Translations under genes and position numbers: made by a program
The notes under the pieces: generated by a model
The model's input: only the letters and a program-made list of their open reading frames with translations
Databases searched by the model: none
What the model was told of the DNA's origin: nothing
Assembly: GCA_947258825.1 (NCBI GenBank)
Contig: CAMYJX010000014.1
Span: forward strand, 11,262 to 52,512
Origin: an uncultured Pseudomonadales bacterium
Lineage (GTDB): Bacteria; Pseudomonadota; Gammaproteobacteria; Pseudomonadales; Azotimanducaceae
Length of the DNA stretch: 41,251 bases
Reading direction: 5' to 3'
Shown: piece by piece, positions 26,015-33,078 of the stretch
Position numbering within the stretch: position 1 is the stretch's first letter
Layout of the letters: each line of letters begins with the position of its first letter

Positions 26015-26371
26015 CTATTCGCTGCACCATTTCGAACGTTGGGTGAAAAGGAGTATGCACAGCGCGGCCAGGAAAGCGTGAATGATCATGCCGGCGGCCT
26101 GGTCTCCTGCAAGCGTCAAGGAAATAAAGAGGCCCGCGTGAAAGGTCATGAGCACCCCCAGGACCGCGGTTACCGCCTTGATGTTCGTGCGGTAGGGCCA
26201 GATCCATAACGAGGCGCTGGCGATGGCCAGCACTGCAAAGCCGTAGTGCATAGACCACATCTCGCCTGTCCCTGCCGCAGATATGCCCTCGGGTCCTCCG
26301 ATTAGAGCGGTGGCGGCCATGACCTCAGTAAGCAGATTAAGTACCAGCATGATGATGAAGAGGACTTTCAA
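26015..26371 (-). CDS. Small four-helix membrane protein, 118 aa
   Basis: Four predicted transmembrane helices (VLFIIMLVLNLLTEVMAATA; YGFAVLAIASASLWIW; AVTAVLGVLMTFHAGLFIS; GMIIHAFLAALCILLF) with short loops, and no motif I can assign. The start is TTG at 26371 with an AGGGAA stretch about 10 bases upstream; an internal ATG at codon 8 would cut into helix 1. It lies 140 bases downstream of soxA on the same strand, with the 35-bp tandem repeat between, so it may have its own promoter there. Function unknown. Confidence 0.68.
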   Translation of the reverse strand: MKVLFIIMLVLNLLTEVMAATALIGGPEGISAAGTGEMWSMHYGFAVLAIASASLWIWPYRTNIKAVTAVLGVLMTFHAGLFISLTLAGDQAAGMIIHAFLAALCILLFTQRSKWCSE

Positions 26372-26416
26372 GATCTCAGTTCCCTGTTTGATGGAGGTGT
26401 TGGACCGCAGCCCAAA

Positions 26417-26486
26417 TCCCGCAGCGGTGCCGTTTGTTAACCTTTAACCTTTCCCGCAGCGGTGCCGTTCGTTAACCTTTAACCTT
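26417..26486. repeat. 35-bp tandem duplication
   Basis: Two head-to-tail copies of a 35-base unit (26417-26451 and 26452-26486) differ at one position (T at 26434, C at 26469). Each copy carries GTTAACCTTTAACCTT at its end, itself a short internal repeat. They lie between soxA and the upstream side of the small membrane-protein gene, where a regulator-binding site or promoter would be expected. Confidence 0.9.
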
Positions 26487-26511
26487 TTCGGGTCGTCAGA
26501 CGTTTCCAAGC

Positions 26512-27339
26512 TCAACGCCGCACCGCCGGCGCGTCTACCGACAGACCCTGCGCGCGCCACGCTAGGAAGAGCTCCAGGTTCACATATTCCGGCGCGCCGG
26601 CGGGGAAGGGTTCTGCTCTCACGCCCAGGTTGCAGAAGCGCAGACGTCGGTGCAGCGAGCCCAGGTTCTGCCATTCCAGACGGTAAGCCGGATAGCCGGT
26701 GGGCTGGCCCTGGCTGAGCCGGTCACCGCGCAGCATACGGCCGATGTTCCGTTCGTGGCAGTGGTGACAGGCCAGGTTCATCTGCCCCCGTCGCTCGTAG
26801 AAGTAGGTTCGCCCCGAATCGAAGAACGGGCGCGCCGGACCATCGATGTCGACTTTGATCGACATGCCCTTGGACTGGTGAGCGATGAAGGCGGTCAGGG
26901 CCAGCAGCTGGGTGCTTTCGTATGCGTATGCGGATCGCCGTTGATGCTTTTCTCGACAGCGATTGACGCGGCCTTCGAGGTTCACAAGGGTCCCGGTCTC
27001 GGCATCGTAGGTGGGATAACGGGTAGCGACCCCGCGCAGGCTGTCGGCCTTTTTGTCGTGGCAGCTGCTGCACGACGGCGCGTCGGGAGCGGGCTTGCTG
27101 CGCCAGAGCACGCGGCCCTGATCCACCCAGAGCATACCGGGATTCGCGAAGGGGTCGTCCTGCAGAACCCGGGTGTCTTCGGACTGAAACTCGTAGCCAG
27201 ACAGAACCTGGGTCAACGTGCGGGTTGGCTCGCGGTTGGATGAAGCCGGATTTGCTGGCCTCTCGCACGCGGCGGAGATGCCGAGTAACGCTGGCGCCAG
27301 AACGAGGGCAATGAACCCCCGGCTATGGTTCAACGACAA
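26512..27339 (-). CDS. soxA: SoxA, dihaem cytochrome c of thiosulfate oxidation
   Basis: Periplasmic partner of SoxX in the c-type cytochrome that couples a sulfur substrate to the SoxY cysteine. 275 aa with an N-terminal export signal (residues about 8-25). Haem motif 1 is CSSCH (C90, C93, H94), with a likely axial Cys C128 in NRCREKH. Haem motif 2 is CHHCH (C191, C194, H195). The active-site cysteine that becomes a persulfide ligand is C236 in RFCNLGVRAEPF, so the dihaem SoxA class is intact. The start is a TTG at 27339, overlapping the end of soxZ by 17 bases. It is the last gene of the operon; no soxB follows it. Confidence 0.92.
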   Translation of the reverse strand: MSLNHSRGFIALVLAPALLGISAACERPANPASSNREPTRTLTQVLSGYEFQSEDTRVLQDDPFANPGMLWVDQGRVLWRSKPAPDAPSCSSCHDKKADSLRGVATRYPTYDAETGTLVNLEGRVNRCREKHQRRSAYAYESTQLLALTAFIAHQSKGMSIKVDIDGPARPFFDSGRTYFYERRGQMNLACHHCHERNIGRMLRGDRLSQGQPTGYPAYRLEWQNLGSLHRRLRFCNLGVRAEPFPAGAPEYVNLELFLAWRAQGLSVDAPAVRR

Positions 27340-27646
27340 TTTCCCGGGTCTCGGAAGTCACCTCGCCGTGCTGGTCCGTCCAGCGAAACTCCAGCGTCCC
27401 GCTGACGTCGGCCCGCAGGTGAAAAGATAGAAATGGGTTAGCCGCGATGGCGGGATGCAACTGGGCGCGGAACGCCTGTCTGCCGTTATAGCGACAGACG
27501 AATTCCGTCAGGATATTGCGGGGAATCTGTTTGCCTGACGCATCGCGTCGAAAGCCGGTCTCCATCGGATGAGAGATGAGCGTCTTTATCGAGATGACCT
27601 CGCCCGGTCTGGCAGTCGGTGGCGCTGAGATGCGGGCCTTCAGCAC
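27323..27646 (-). CDS. soxZ: SoxZ, sulfur-carrier complex subunit
   Basis: 107-aa periplasmic immunoglobulin-like partner of SoxY, exported with it (it has no signal of its own). Family features are PGEVISIKTLISHPMETGFR, ILTEFVCRYNGRQAF and the C-terminal FRWTDQHGEV. The GTG at 27646 starts one base after the soxY stop (TGACGTG), consistent with coupled translation. The length is normal for SoxZ. Confidence 0.93.
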   Translation of the reverse strand: MLKARISAPPTARPGEVISIKTLISHPMETGFRRDASGKQIPRNILTEFVCRYNGRQAFRAQLHPAIAANPFLSFHLRADVSGTLEFRWTDQHGEVTSETREIVVEP

Positions 27647-27647
27647 G

Positions 27648-28100
27648 TCAGATCAATCCTTCCAGACAGGCGGCTATGGTAACGACGATGGACGCTGAGC
27701 CTGACCAGAGCGAGCCGTCGTTCATGCCGGCAACGGCAACGATGCTCTGCTCAGCAGACAGCCGAATGCGCGTTTCGATCTCCGCTCGGCCGCTCAGCGG
27801 TCCCAGCTCGAACCGGGCGATGTCCGGCAGAGGGTTCGCCTCCGCGAATAGCTGAACGAACTCGACGTGATCTTCGTCCGTCATCGGGCTGTCAACGGCG
27901 ACGGACAGGCGCACCGAATTGCCGTTCTCGGCGAGTGCGGGCAGCGTCAGAGCGACTCGACCCGCTGCGATGGGTGAATCGCCGAACGCCTGGCGCATCG
28001 TCCGCCGCATGTCGGCTGGCGTCGCTGACAGAGGCATCGGCAGCAGGGCATAGCCGGTGATGGCGGCAGCCCTTGCCAGCCATTCCCGACGCGTCTTCAC
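27648..28100 (-). CDS. soxY: SoxY, sulfur carrier with non-canonical C-terminus
   Basis: 150-aa carrier protein that in known Sox systems holds sulfur intermediates on a C-terminal cysteine. A twin-arginine signal (KTRREWLARAAAI) starts the protein. The core follows SoxY: FGDSPIAAGRVALTLPALAE, then NPLPDIARFELGPL and TRIRLSAEQSIVAVAGMNDG. The end is unusual: canonical SoxY finishes in GGCGG, whereas this one reads TIAACLEGLI, with one cysteine (C145) followed by five residues. The cysteine is therefore kept but the flexible glycine arm is not. The GTG at 28100 overlaps the soxX stop in GTGA. It may carry a different sulfur species or dock with a different partner, given the missing soxB. Confidence 0.9.
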   Translation of the reverse strand: MKTRREWLARAAAITGYALLPMPLSATPADMRRTMRQAFGDSPIAAGRVALTLPALAENGNSVRLSVAVDSPMTDEDHVEFVQLFAEANPLPDIARFELGPLSGRAEIETRIRLSAEQSIVAVAGMNDGSLWSGSASIVVTIAACLEGLI

Positions 28101-28501
28101 GGGCGTTTCAACGTGCTGGTGAAGGTCACCACGTCCTCGACCTGTTGAGCATTGAGTATCGGCTTGCCGAGATACGCGGTGCCGACCTGGCGCAGATCGC
28201 TGGTTCGGTAGTACGCTGGCATGACCGTCTCCGGATTCAACCGGGTAGGATCGACGATCCTTTCACGCAGCTCAGCAGTACTCAAACGATTACCGATATC
28301 GCTCAGGTCGGGCCCCAGGTTGCCCTGGAAAGGCGCATCCAGCTGCTCGACCTGATGGCACAGCAGGCAGTGTCCGGCATCGCGATCAAGAAATACATCG
28401 CGACCTCTTTGCGCATCGCCTGGAACCTCGGTCAGAGGTGCAGCCGCATGGAGATGGCCGCACAGCATCAACCCACCGATGCATTGCCGAAACCGCGCCA
28501 T
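28097..28501 (-). CDS. soxX: SoxX, monohaem cytochrome c
   Basis: 134-aa periplasmic cytochrome that pairs with SoxA. The signal peptide spans about residues 1-21. The haem site is CLLCH (C45, C48, H49) and the distal Met is M94 in TVMPAYYR. The family stretches GNLGPDLSDIG and LRERIVDPTRLNPETVMP are present. ATG 28501 was chosen because it directly follows the fccB stop (TGACCATG); a longer version upstream lacks a signal-like start. It overlaps soxY by four bases. Confidence 0.92.
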   Translation of the reverse strand: MARFRQCIGGLMLCGHLHAAAPLTEVPGDAQRGRDVFLDRDAGHCLLCHQVEQLDAPFQGNLGPDLSDIGNRLSTAELRERIVDPTRLNPETVMPAYYRTSDLRQVGTAYLGKPILNAQQVEDVVTFTSTLKRP

Positions 28502-28503
28502 GG

Positions 28504-29772
28504 TCAGCCAAACACCTGATTGGTGAGGTTGGCGAACCACTGTCGCGCATAGTCGGCTTCCAGACGGCGGGTTGTCATGGGGGCGTCCAGGTCGCTGATG
28601 CCACCGGCACCTTCTACTTCGGACCAGATGTCTGGCGTCGGACGGTAAACGCCCGCAACGGAAATGCCGTAGTCCGGGCTGATCAGGCTGTAGCAGGTGT
28701 TGATGAGCTTGGTTGCGGTGGGACGTTCACCCCGCAGCAGGCGCGCCACCTGAACCGCGCAGAGCCGGGCCTGGGCGTTGGCAGCGAACGCTGATTTCGG
28801 CATGGCGTTGGCGATGGCGGCGTCGCCGATCACGTGGATGTCGGCTTGCAGCCTGGACTCGAAAGTCAGAGGGTCGATGGGACACCATCCTGATCTGTCG
28901 GCGACACCGGCGCGGGCCGCTATCTGGCCGGCGCGCTGGGGCGGAATGACGTTTGCCACGTCTGCGGTGATGGTGTCGAAGTCGGTCTGCAGCCGTCTGG
29001 TTGACGGATCAACGGTAACGACCCGTGCGCCGTCGGACGCGCCCTGCCACTCGATCATGCTTCCGTAGATTTTGGACCAGCCCTGCAGAAACAGGGGTTT
29101 CTTGGAGAAGCTGTCCTGCGCGTCCAGGATCAGGATCTTGGCGCGGGGTTTGGTTCGCTTGAAGTAGCTGGCGATCAGGCTGGCACGCTCGTAGGGACCG
29201 GGCGGGCAGCGATAAGGCGCCTCCGGTACCGAAATCACGACCAGCCCGCCGTCCGGCATCGACGTCAGCATGTCGCGAAGCAAGGTGGTCTGTGCGCCCG
29301 CCTGCCAGGCGTGGGGCAGGCTGCCAGCGGCTTGCTCATCGTAGCCCGGCAAAGCCTGCCAATCGATGGCGATGCCCGGCGCCATGATCAGCCGGTCGTA
29401 GGAGATAACCCCGCCGTCGGCGGTTCGCACCTGGCGTTTGGCCGGGTCCACATCCACGGCTCTGGTGGGTAAAAGGTCGATACCGAGTGATCGCAGCGAA
29501 TCGTAGCTGAACTGCTGCTCAGTCAGCTTGCGATCGCCGCTCAGCACCAGGTTGCTGAAAGGGCAGGCGGTGTAGGTCTTATTCGGTTCGATGAGCGTGA
29601 CCATGGTCCCGGGCGCCGTGCTACGCAGTGCTCGTGCACAGCTGGCGCCGGCAAATCCACCGCCGATGACGACGACCCGTGGCTTTGCCGCCCGCGCGGC
29701 GCAAGCCGGGAGGAGGGCGCTGCCTGTTACTGCAACTGCGCCGGCAAGCCAGCGGCGCCGAGTCGTGCTCAC
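28504..29772 (-). CDS. fccB: FccB-type sulfide dehydrogenase flavoprotein (SoxF)
   Basis: 422-aa FAD subunit of flavocytochrome c sulfide dehydrogenase, which oxidises sulfide in the periplasm and hands electrons to a cytochrome c. Tat signal TTRRRWLAG; FAD-binding GGGFAG at residues 37-42; the conserved TACPFSN (C70) and PEAPYRCPPGPYERA, with C189 as one of the redox disulfide pair and the partner in GWCPIDP. The C-terminal GISVAGVYRP and FANLTNQVFG also match the family. The GTG at 29772 overlaps the stop of the upstream cytochrome gene in GTGA. The neighbouring FccA-like gene supplies the likely haem partner. Confidence 0.92.
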   Translation of the reverse strand: MSTTRRRWLAGAVAVTGSALLPACAARAAKPRVVVIGGGFAGASCARALRSTAPGTMVTLIEPNKTYTACPFSNLVLSGDRKLTEQQFSYDSLRSLGIDLLPTRAVDVDPAKRQVRTADGGVISYDRLIMAPGIAIDWQALPGYDEQAAGSLPHAWQAGAQTTLLRDMLTSMPDGGLVVISVPEAPYRCPPGPYERASLIASYFKRTKPRAKILILDAQDSFSKKPLFLQGWSKIYGSMIEWQGASDGARVVTVDPSTRRLQTDFDTITADVANVIPPQRAGQIAARAGVADRSGWCPIDPLTFESRLQADIHVIGDAAIANAMPKSAFAANAQARLCAVQVARLLRGERPTATKLINTCYSLISPDYGISVAGVYRPTPDIWSEVEGAGGISDLDAPMTTRRLEADYARQWFANLTNQVFG

Positions 29773-30128
29773 GGTGAGGCGCGCCCGAAGTAGTTCGCGA
29801 GTTGCTCGATCTCGCGATCAGAGTAGCCGCTGGCTATCCGGCTCATGACCGTAGCCGGTCGGTTGCGCTGCTGGTAATCCTTCAGTCGCGCGGCCAACTC
29901 AGTGACGGACAGGTATGAGAGATCCGACATCGCGCTCGGTTGACCGACCGGTCGACCGCCCGGTTGACCGACCGTTGCCCCATGACAGCCGTAGCAGCTG
30001 CCGGCCAGCAGCCTTGCCCCGATGTGCTCATCGGGCCCGATGTTCCCATCGGCCGCCTTGTCACCGGCTGCCGCTGCCGTAGCCCACAGGGTACAGCACA
30101 GCATCAGCGACGCTGTCAGGGTGTTCAT
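29769..30128 (-). CDS. fccA: FccA/SoxE-like cytochrome c
   Basis: 119-aa exported cytochrome (signal about residues 1-21). The haem site is CYGCH (C45, C48, H49). The distal Met M95 lies in RPATVMSRIASGYSD, the stretch typical of FccA-like cytochromes. One haem only. A Gly/Pro-rich linker (residues 54-64, GQPGGRPVGQP) after the haem is encoded by a repeated DNA unit. The start ATG 30128 overlaps the stop of the molybdenum-hydroxylase gene in ATGA. It probably accepts electrons from FccB and, by position, possibly from the molybdenum enzyme too. Confidence 0.87.
   Translation of the reverse strand: MNTLTASLMLCCTLWATAAAAGDKAADGNIGPDEHIGARLLAGSCYGCHGATVGQPGGRPVGQPSAMSDLSYLSVTELAARLKDYQQRNRPATVMSRIASGYSDREIEQLANYFGRASP
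29937..29974. repeat. 14-bp direct repeat inside fccA
   Basis: CGGTTGACCGACCG occurs exactly at 29937-29950 and 29961-29974, 24 bases apart, that is 8 codons, so both copies encode VGQP in the linker after the haem. The middle part (GGTCGACCG) is related, suggesting local duplication. Confidence 0.85.
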
Positions 30129-32296
30129 GCCGAACGCAGATTCTGGCCTCTCAGGGGGACGTCGCGAATTCGTTTCCCGGTGGCGGCAAAGATGGCGTTC
30201 AGCACTGCGGGTGCCGCAACCGCGATGGTGGGCTCGCCCACGCCGCCCCAGAACCCGCCCGAGGGCATGACGATGGTTTCAACCTCGGGCATCTCCGCAA
30301 CGCGCATAGAAGGAAAGGTGTCGAAGTTTTCCTGCTCGATCGCGCCGTCTTTGACCGTGCATTTTTCATACAGAAGAGCGGACAGACCATAGACGAACGA
30401 GCCTTCGACCTGGGCTTCGATCTGCTGAGGGTTGACCGCGTATCCCGGGTCCGTGGCGGCGACGATCCGATGCATCTTCAGCTTGCCCCCGTCATCGACG
30501 GATACCTCGGCGCAGGCGGCGACGTGGCTGCCGAACGCGTAGCAGGTGGCCAGGCCCCGGTACACGCCGTCCGGCGTCGGCTTACCCCAACCGGCGCCTT
30601 CTGCCGCGGCGTTGAGCACGGCCAGCCCCTTCGGATTGTCCTGCATCAGGCGCTGCCGGAATGTCAGCGGGTCCACGCCTGCCGCGTGTGCCATCTCGTC
30701 GACAAAACACTCCATGTAAACGGCATTCTGATTCACGTTAACCCCGCGCCAGAAACCAGGCGGCACGTGGCTGTTGCGCATGGCGTGGTCCACCAGCAGG
30801 TTCGGAATTTTGTAGCTGATGGCGTGGTCCCCGTCTGGCGACAGCGCCTGGAAGACAATGGGATCTTTGCCGTCCTGCAGTGCCTGCGGCATCCGTCCCG
30901 CGAGGATCGACTGACCGGAGATTCGCATGTTCAGGGCGATCAGGTTGCCGTCGTCGTCCAGGCCGCCTTCCATTCGCGCCATGGTGATCGGATGGTAGAA
31001 GCCGTGCTTCATATCCTCTTCGCGAGACCACAGCAGCTTGACTGGCACGCCCGGCATCTGCCTGGCGATCAGCACCGCCTGGCGGACGTAGTCTCCGCCA
31101 CCGCGTCGGCCGAACCCGCCCCCAAGCAGCATCTTGTGGACTTCACACTGCTCCAGCGGCAGATCCGCGGCTTCCGCGGTCGCAGCCAGCGCCCCTTCTC
31201 CATTCTGGGTGGGAACCCACGCCTCGCAGGACTCTTTGGTCCACAGCGCGGTTGCGTTCATCGGCTCCATGGTCGCGTGGTTCAGAAATGGATAGCTGTA
31301 GGTGGCTTCCACCCGCGTCTTTGCGCCTGCCAGAGCAGCTTTGACATCCCCTGCCGAATTGCCGACGAAGGCGCTGTCCGCGGTAAGCCCCTCTTTCACC
31401 GCTGCCTCTATGTCGGCCTGGGAAACTTTGGCATTCGGGCCCTCATCCCATTGGATGGGCAGGACGTCGAGGGCCGATTTCGCGCGCCACCAGGTGTCCG
31501 CGACCACGGCTACCGCGTTGTCGTCAACCTGGAGGACGCCCTTCACGCCTGGCATGTCGTTCACTTTATCTGCGTCGAAGCCGGCCACCGTGCCGCCAAA
31601 AACCGGGCAGGCCTTTATGGCCGCGTTCAACATGCCGGGAAGGTTCAGGTCAGACCCGTAAAGCTGCTCGCCGGTCAGCTTCTCCCGGGTATCCAGACGC
31701 TTCGCGGGCTGGCCGATCAGCTTCCAGTCCTTCGGATCCTTCAGCGGGATCTCTGTGGGTGGGACCAGCCGCGCCGCAGCAGTGGCAACCTTGCCGTAAG
31801 TTGTGGTGCGACCGGACGCCGCGTGGATGATGACGCTGTTCTCGGCGCTGCACTCCGCCGGTGGCACCCGCCACTGCATGGCGGCTGCTTCGATGAGCAT
31901 CATACGCGCAGCGGCACCGCCTTCGCGCACGTACTGGTGGCTGCCTCGGATGCCCCGGCTGCCCCCGGTCGCAAAGCTGCCCCACACCCGGTCACGAGCC
32001 AGGCTTTCGCCCGGCGTGGGGTACTCCCATGTCACCTTCGACCAGTCACATTCCAGCTCTTCGGCTACCATCTGGGCAAGGCCGGTGAGCGTTCCCTGAC
32101 CCATTTCCGAACGAGCAATTCGAATGATCACGGTATCGTCAGGCTGAACGACGACCCAGGCGTTGACCTCTTCTGCGGCTGCCGGCTCTGCCCTGCCGGG
32201 TACCGGCAGCGTGAGCCCCAGAGACAGTCCTGCCCCGGAAACGCCGGCCGAGACGAGGAACTTACGACGGCTGATATTCAACTTTGCTTCCCTCAT
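30125..32296 (-). CDS. Molybdenum hydroxylase large subunit (IorB-like), Tat-exported
   Basis: 723-aa molybdopterin-cytosine-dinucleotide subunit of the xanthine-oxidase family, isoquinoline/aldehyde oxidoreductase branch. It hydroxylates an N-heterocycle or oxidises an aldehyde using water oxygen. The Tat signal [12 protein letters not shown] is at residues 8-19. Cofactor motifs include [41 protein letters not shown] and the catalytic glutamate E688 in GGVGEPTIA. Periplasmic location fits the IorB class, whose small subunit is carried along. It overlaps the 2Fe-2S gene upstream and fccA downstream by ATGA junctions. The substrate is unknown; being co-transcribed with Sox genes, an organosulfur or aldehyde substrate is worth considering. 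Confidence 0.9.
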   Translation of the reverse strand: MREAKLNISRRKFLVSAGVSGAGLSLGLTLPVPGRAEPAAAEEVNAWVVVQPDDTVIIRIARSEMGQGTLTGLAQMVAEELECDWSKVTWEYPTPGESLARDRVWGSFATGGSRGIRGSHQYVREGGAAARMMLIEAAAMQWRVPPAECSAENSVIIHAASGRTTTYGKVATAAARLVPPTEIPLKDPKDWKLIGQPAKRLDTREKLTGEQLYGSDLNLPGMLNAAIKACPVFGGTVAGFDADKVNDMPGVKGVLQVDDNAVAVVADTWWRAKSALDVLPIQWDEGPNAKVSQADIEAAVKEGLTADSAFVGNSAGDVKAALAGAKTRVEATYSYPFLNHATMEPMNATALWTKESCEAWVPTQNGEGALAATAEAADLPLEQCEVHKMLLGGGFGRRGGGDYVRQAVLIARQMPGVPVKLLWSREEDMKHGFYHPITMARMEGGLDDDGNLIALNMRISGQSILAGRMPQALQDGKDPIVFQALSPDGDHAISYKIPNLLVDHAMRNSHVPPGFWRGVNVNQNAVYMECFVDEMAHAAGVDPLTFRQRLMQDNPKGLAVLNAAAEGAGWGKPTPDGVYRGLATCYAFGSHVAACAEVSVDDGGKLKMHRIVAATDPGYAVNPQQIEAQVEGSFVYGLSALLYEKCTVKDGAIEQENFDTFPSMRVAEMPEVETIVMPSGGFWGGVGEPTIAVAAPAVLNAIFAATGKRIRDVPLRGQNLRSA

Positions 32297-32763
32297 GACG
32301 TCTGCGTCCCTTTGCTGATTTCGGCCGCTCGATGAATACCTTTACGAACCCGCTGCAGCGTGCCGCACCTGCAGATGTTGCTGATATTGGCACTTATTTC
32401 CTCGTCGCCGGGTGCTGCGTTTTTGGCCAGCAGGGCTGCGGCCGCCATGATCATGCCGGATTGACAGAATCCGCACTGCGGCACATCGAGCTCCAGCCAC
32501 GCCTGCTGGACGGGGTGGTCACCGTTTTTCGACAGACCCTCGATGGTGGTGATCTGCTGGGTGGGCTGGACGGCGCTGGCGGGGTAGACGCAGGAGCGCA
32601 CCGGGTTGCCGTCGATGTGCACCGTGCAGGCCCCGCATTGGGCGATGCCGCAGCCGTACTTGGTTCCCGTCAACCCCGCCTGCTCTCGGAGTACCCACAA
32701 CAATGGGGTACCTTCATCAAAATCCAGCTCAACGGTTTTGCCGTTGACGTTCAGCTTTGTCAT
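32293..32763 (-). CDS. 2Fe-2S subunit of molybdenum hydroxylase (IorA-like)
   Basis: 156-aa small subunit with two [2Fe-2S] clusters that passes electrons from the molybdenum centre. The plant-type cluster is C38, C43, C46 and C58 ([16 protein letters not shown]). The second, alpha-helical cluster is C97, C100, C131 and C133 ([10 protein letters not shown] and ICRCGT). There is no signal peptide, as usual; it is co-exported with the Tat-bearing large subunit. First gene of the eight-gene operon; AAGGAG lies about 10 bases before the ATG at 32763. Confidence 0.93.
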   Translation of the reverse strand: MTKLNVNGKTVELDFDEGTPLLWVLREQAGLTGTKYGCGIAQCGACTVHIDGNPVRSCVYPASAVQPTQQITTIEGLSKNGDHPVQQAWLELDVPQCGFCQSGMIMAAAALLAKNAAPGDEEISANISNICRCGTLQRVRKGIHRAAEISKGTQTS

Positions 32764-33078
32764 CGCGAAAGTGCTCCTTGGCCTGACGGTTGTCTAATGA
32801 ATGCAATACGGCGAACGCAGATTTTTGGCATACCTATAAGGATGCTTAATACGATACGCAGAGCAGTCCACAGTTTAACGCGGGACAGCCGTGGTTCAAC
32901 GCTCTCCGGCCATCTGCTTCCGGTAGCTGCGCAGATTGCGGGCAATACGTGGCAGCGAGCGCTTTTTTCCACCTGATTTGAACTGTAGACTGACCGATGT
33001 CAATAATGTTTACTATAAGGCCCGGTGCCCGTCACAGGCTGTGGCTCACGGACCGTTCGCAGCGGCATATGCAAAGAT
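32764..33078. other. Divergent intergenic region (315 bases)
   Basis: Separates the molybdenum-hydroxylase/Sox operon from the TonB-type gene and must hold both promoters. Towards the plus-strand gene, TTGAAC (32978-32983) and AATAAT (33002-33007) are 18 bases apart, and an AT-rich TTTACTATAAGG follows. No convincing -35/-10 pair was found for the operon, and no clear palindromic operator, riboswitch or small gene was seen. Confidence 0.4.

Noticed and set aside
26417..26486. Possible CRISPR array
   Set aside because: Only two head-to-tail copies with no spacers; it is a simple tandem duplication.
30470..32335. A 621-codon open frame antisense to the molybdenum hydroxylase
   Set aside because: Antisense shadow; the composition is not protein-like and the opposite frame has clear cofactor motifs.
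32764..33078. Small RNA or tRNA gene in the long divergent gap
   Set aside because: No cloverleaf, conserved tRNA boxes or terminator-ended stem was found.
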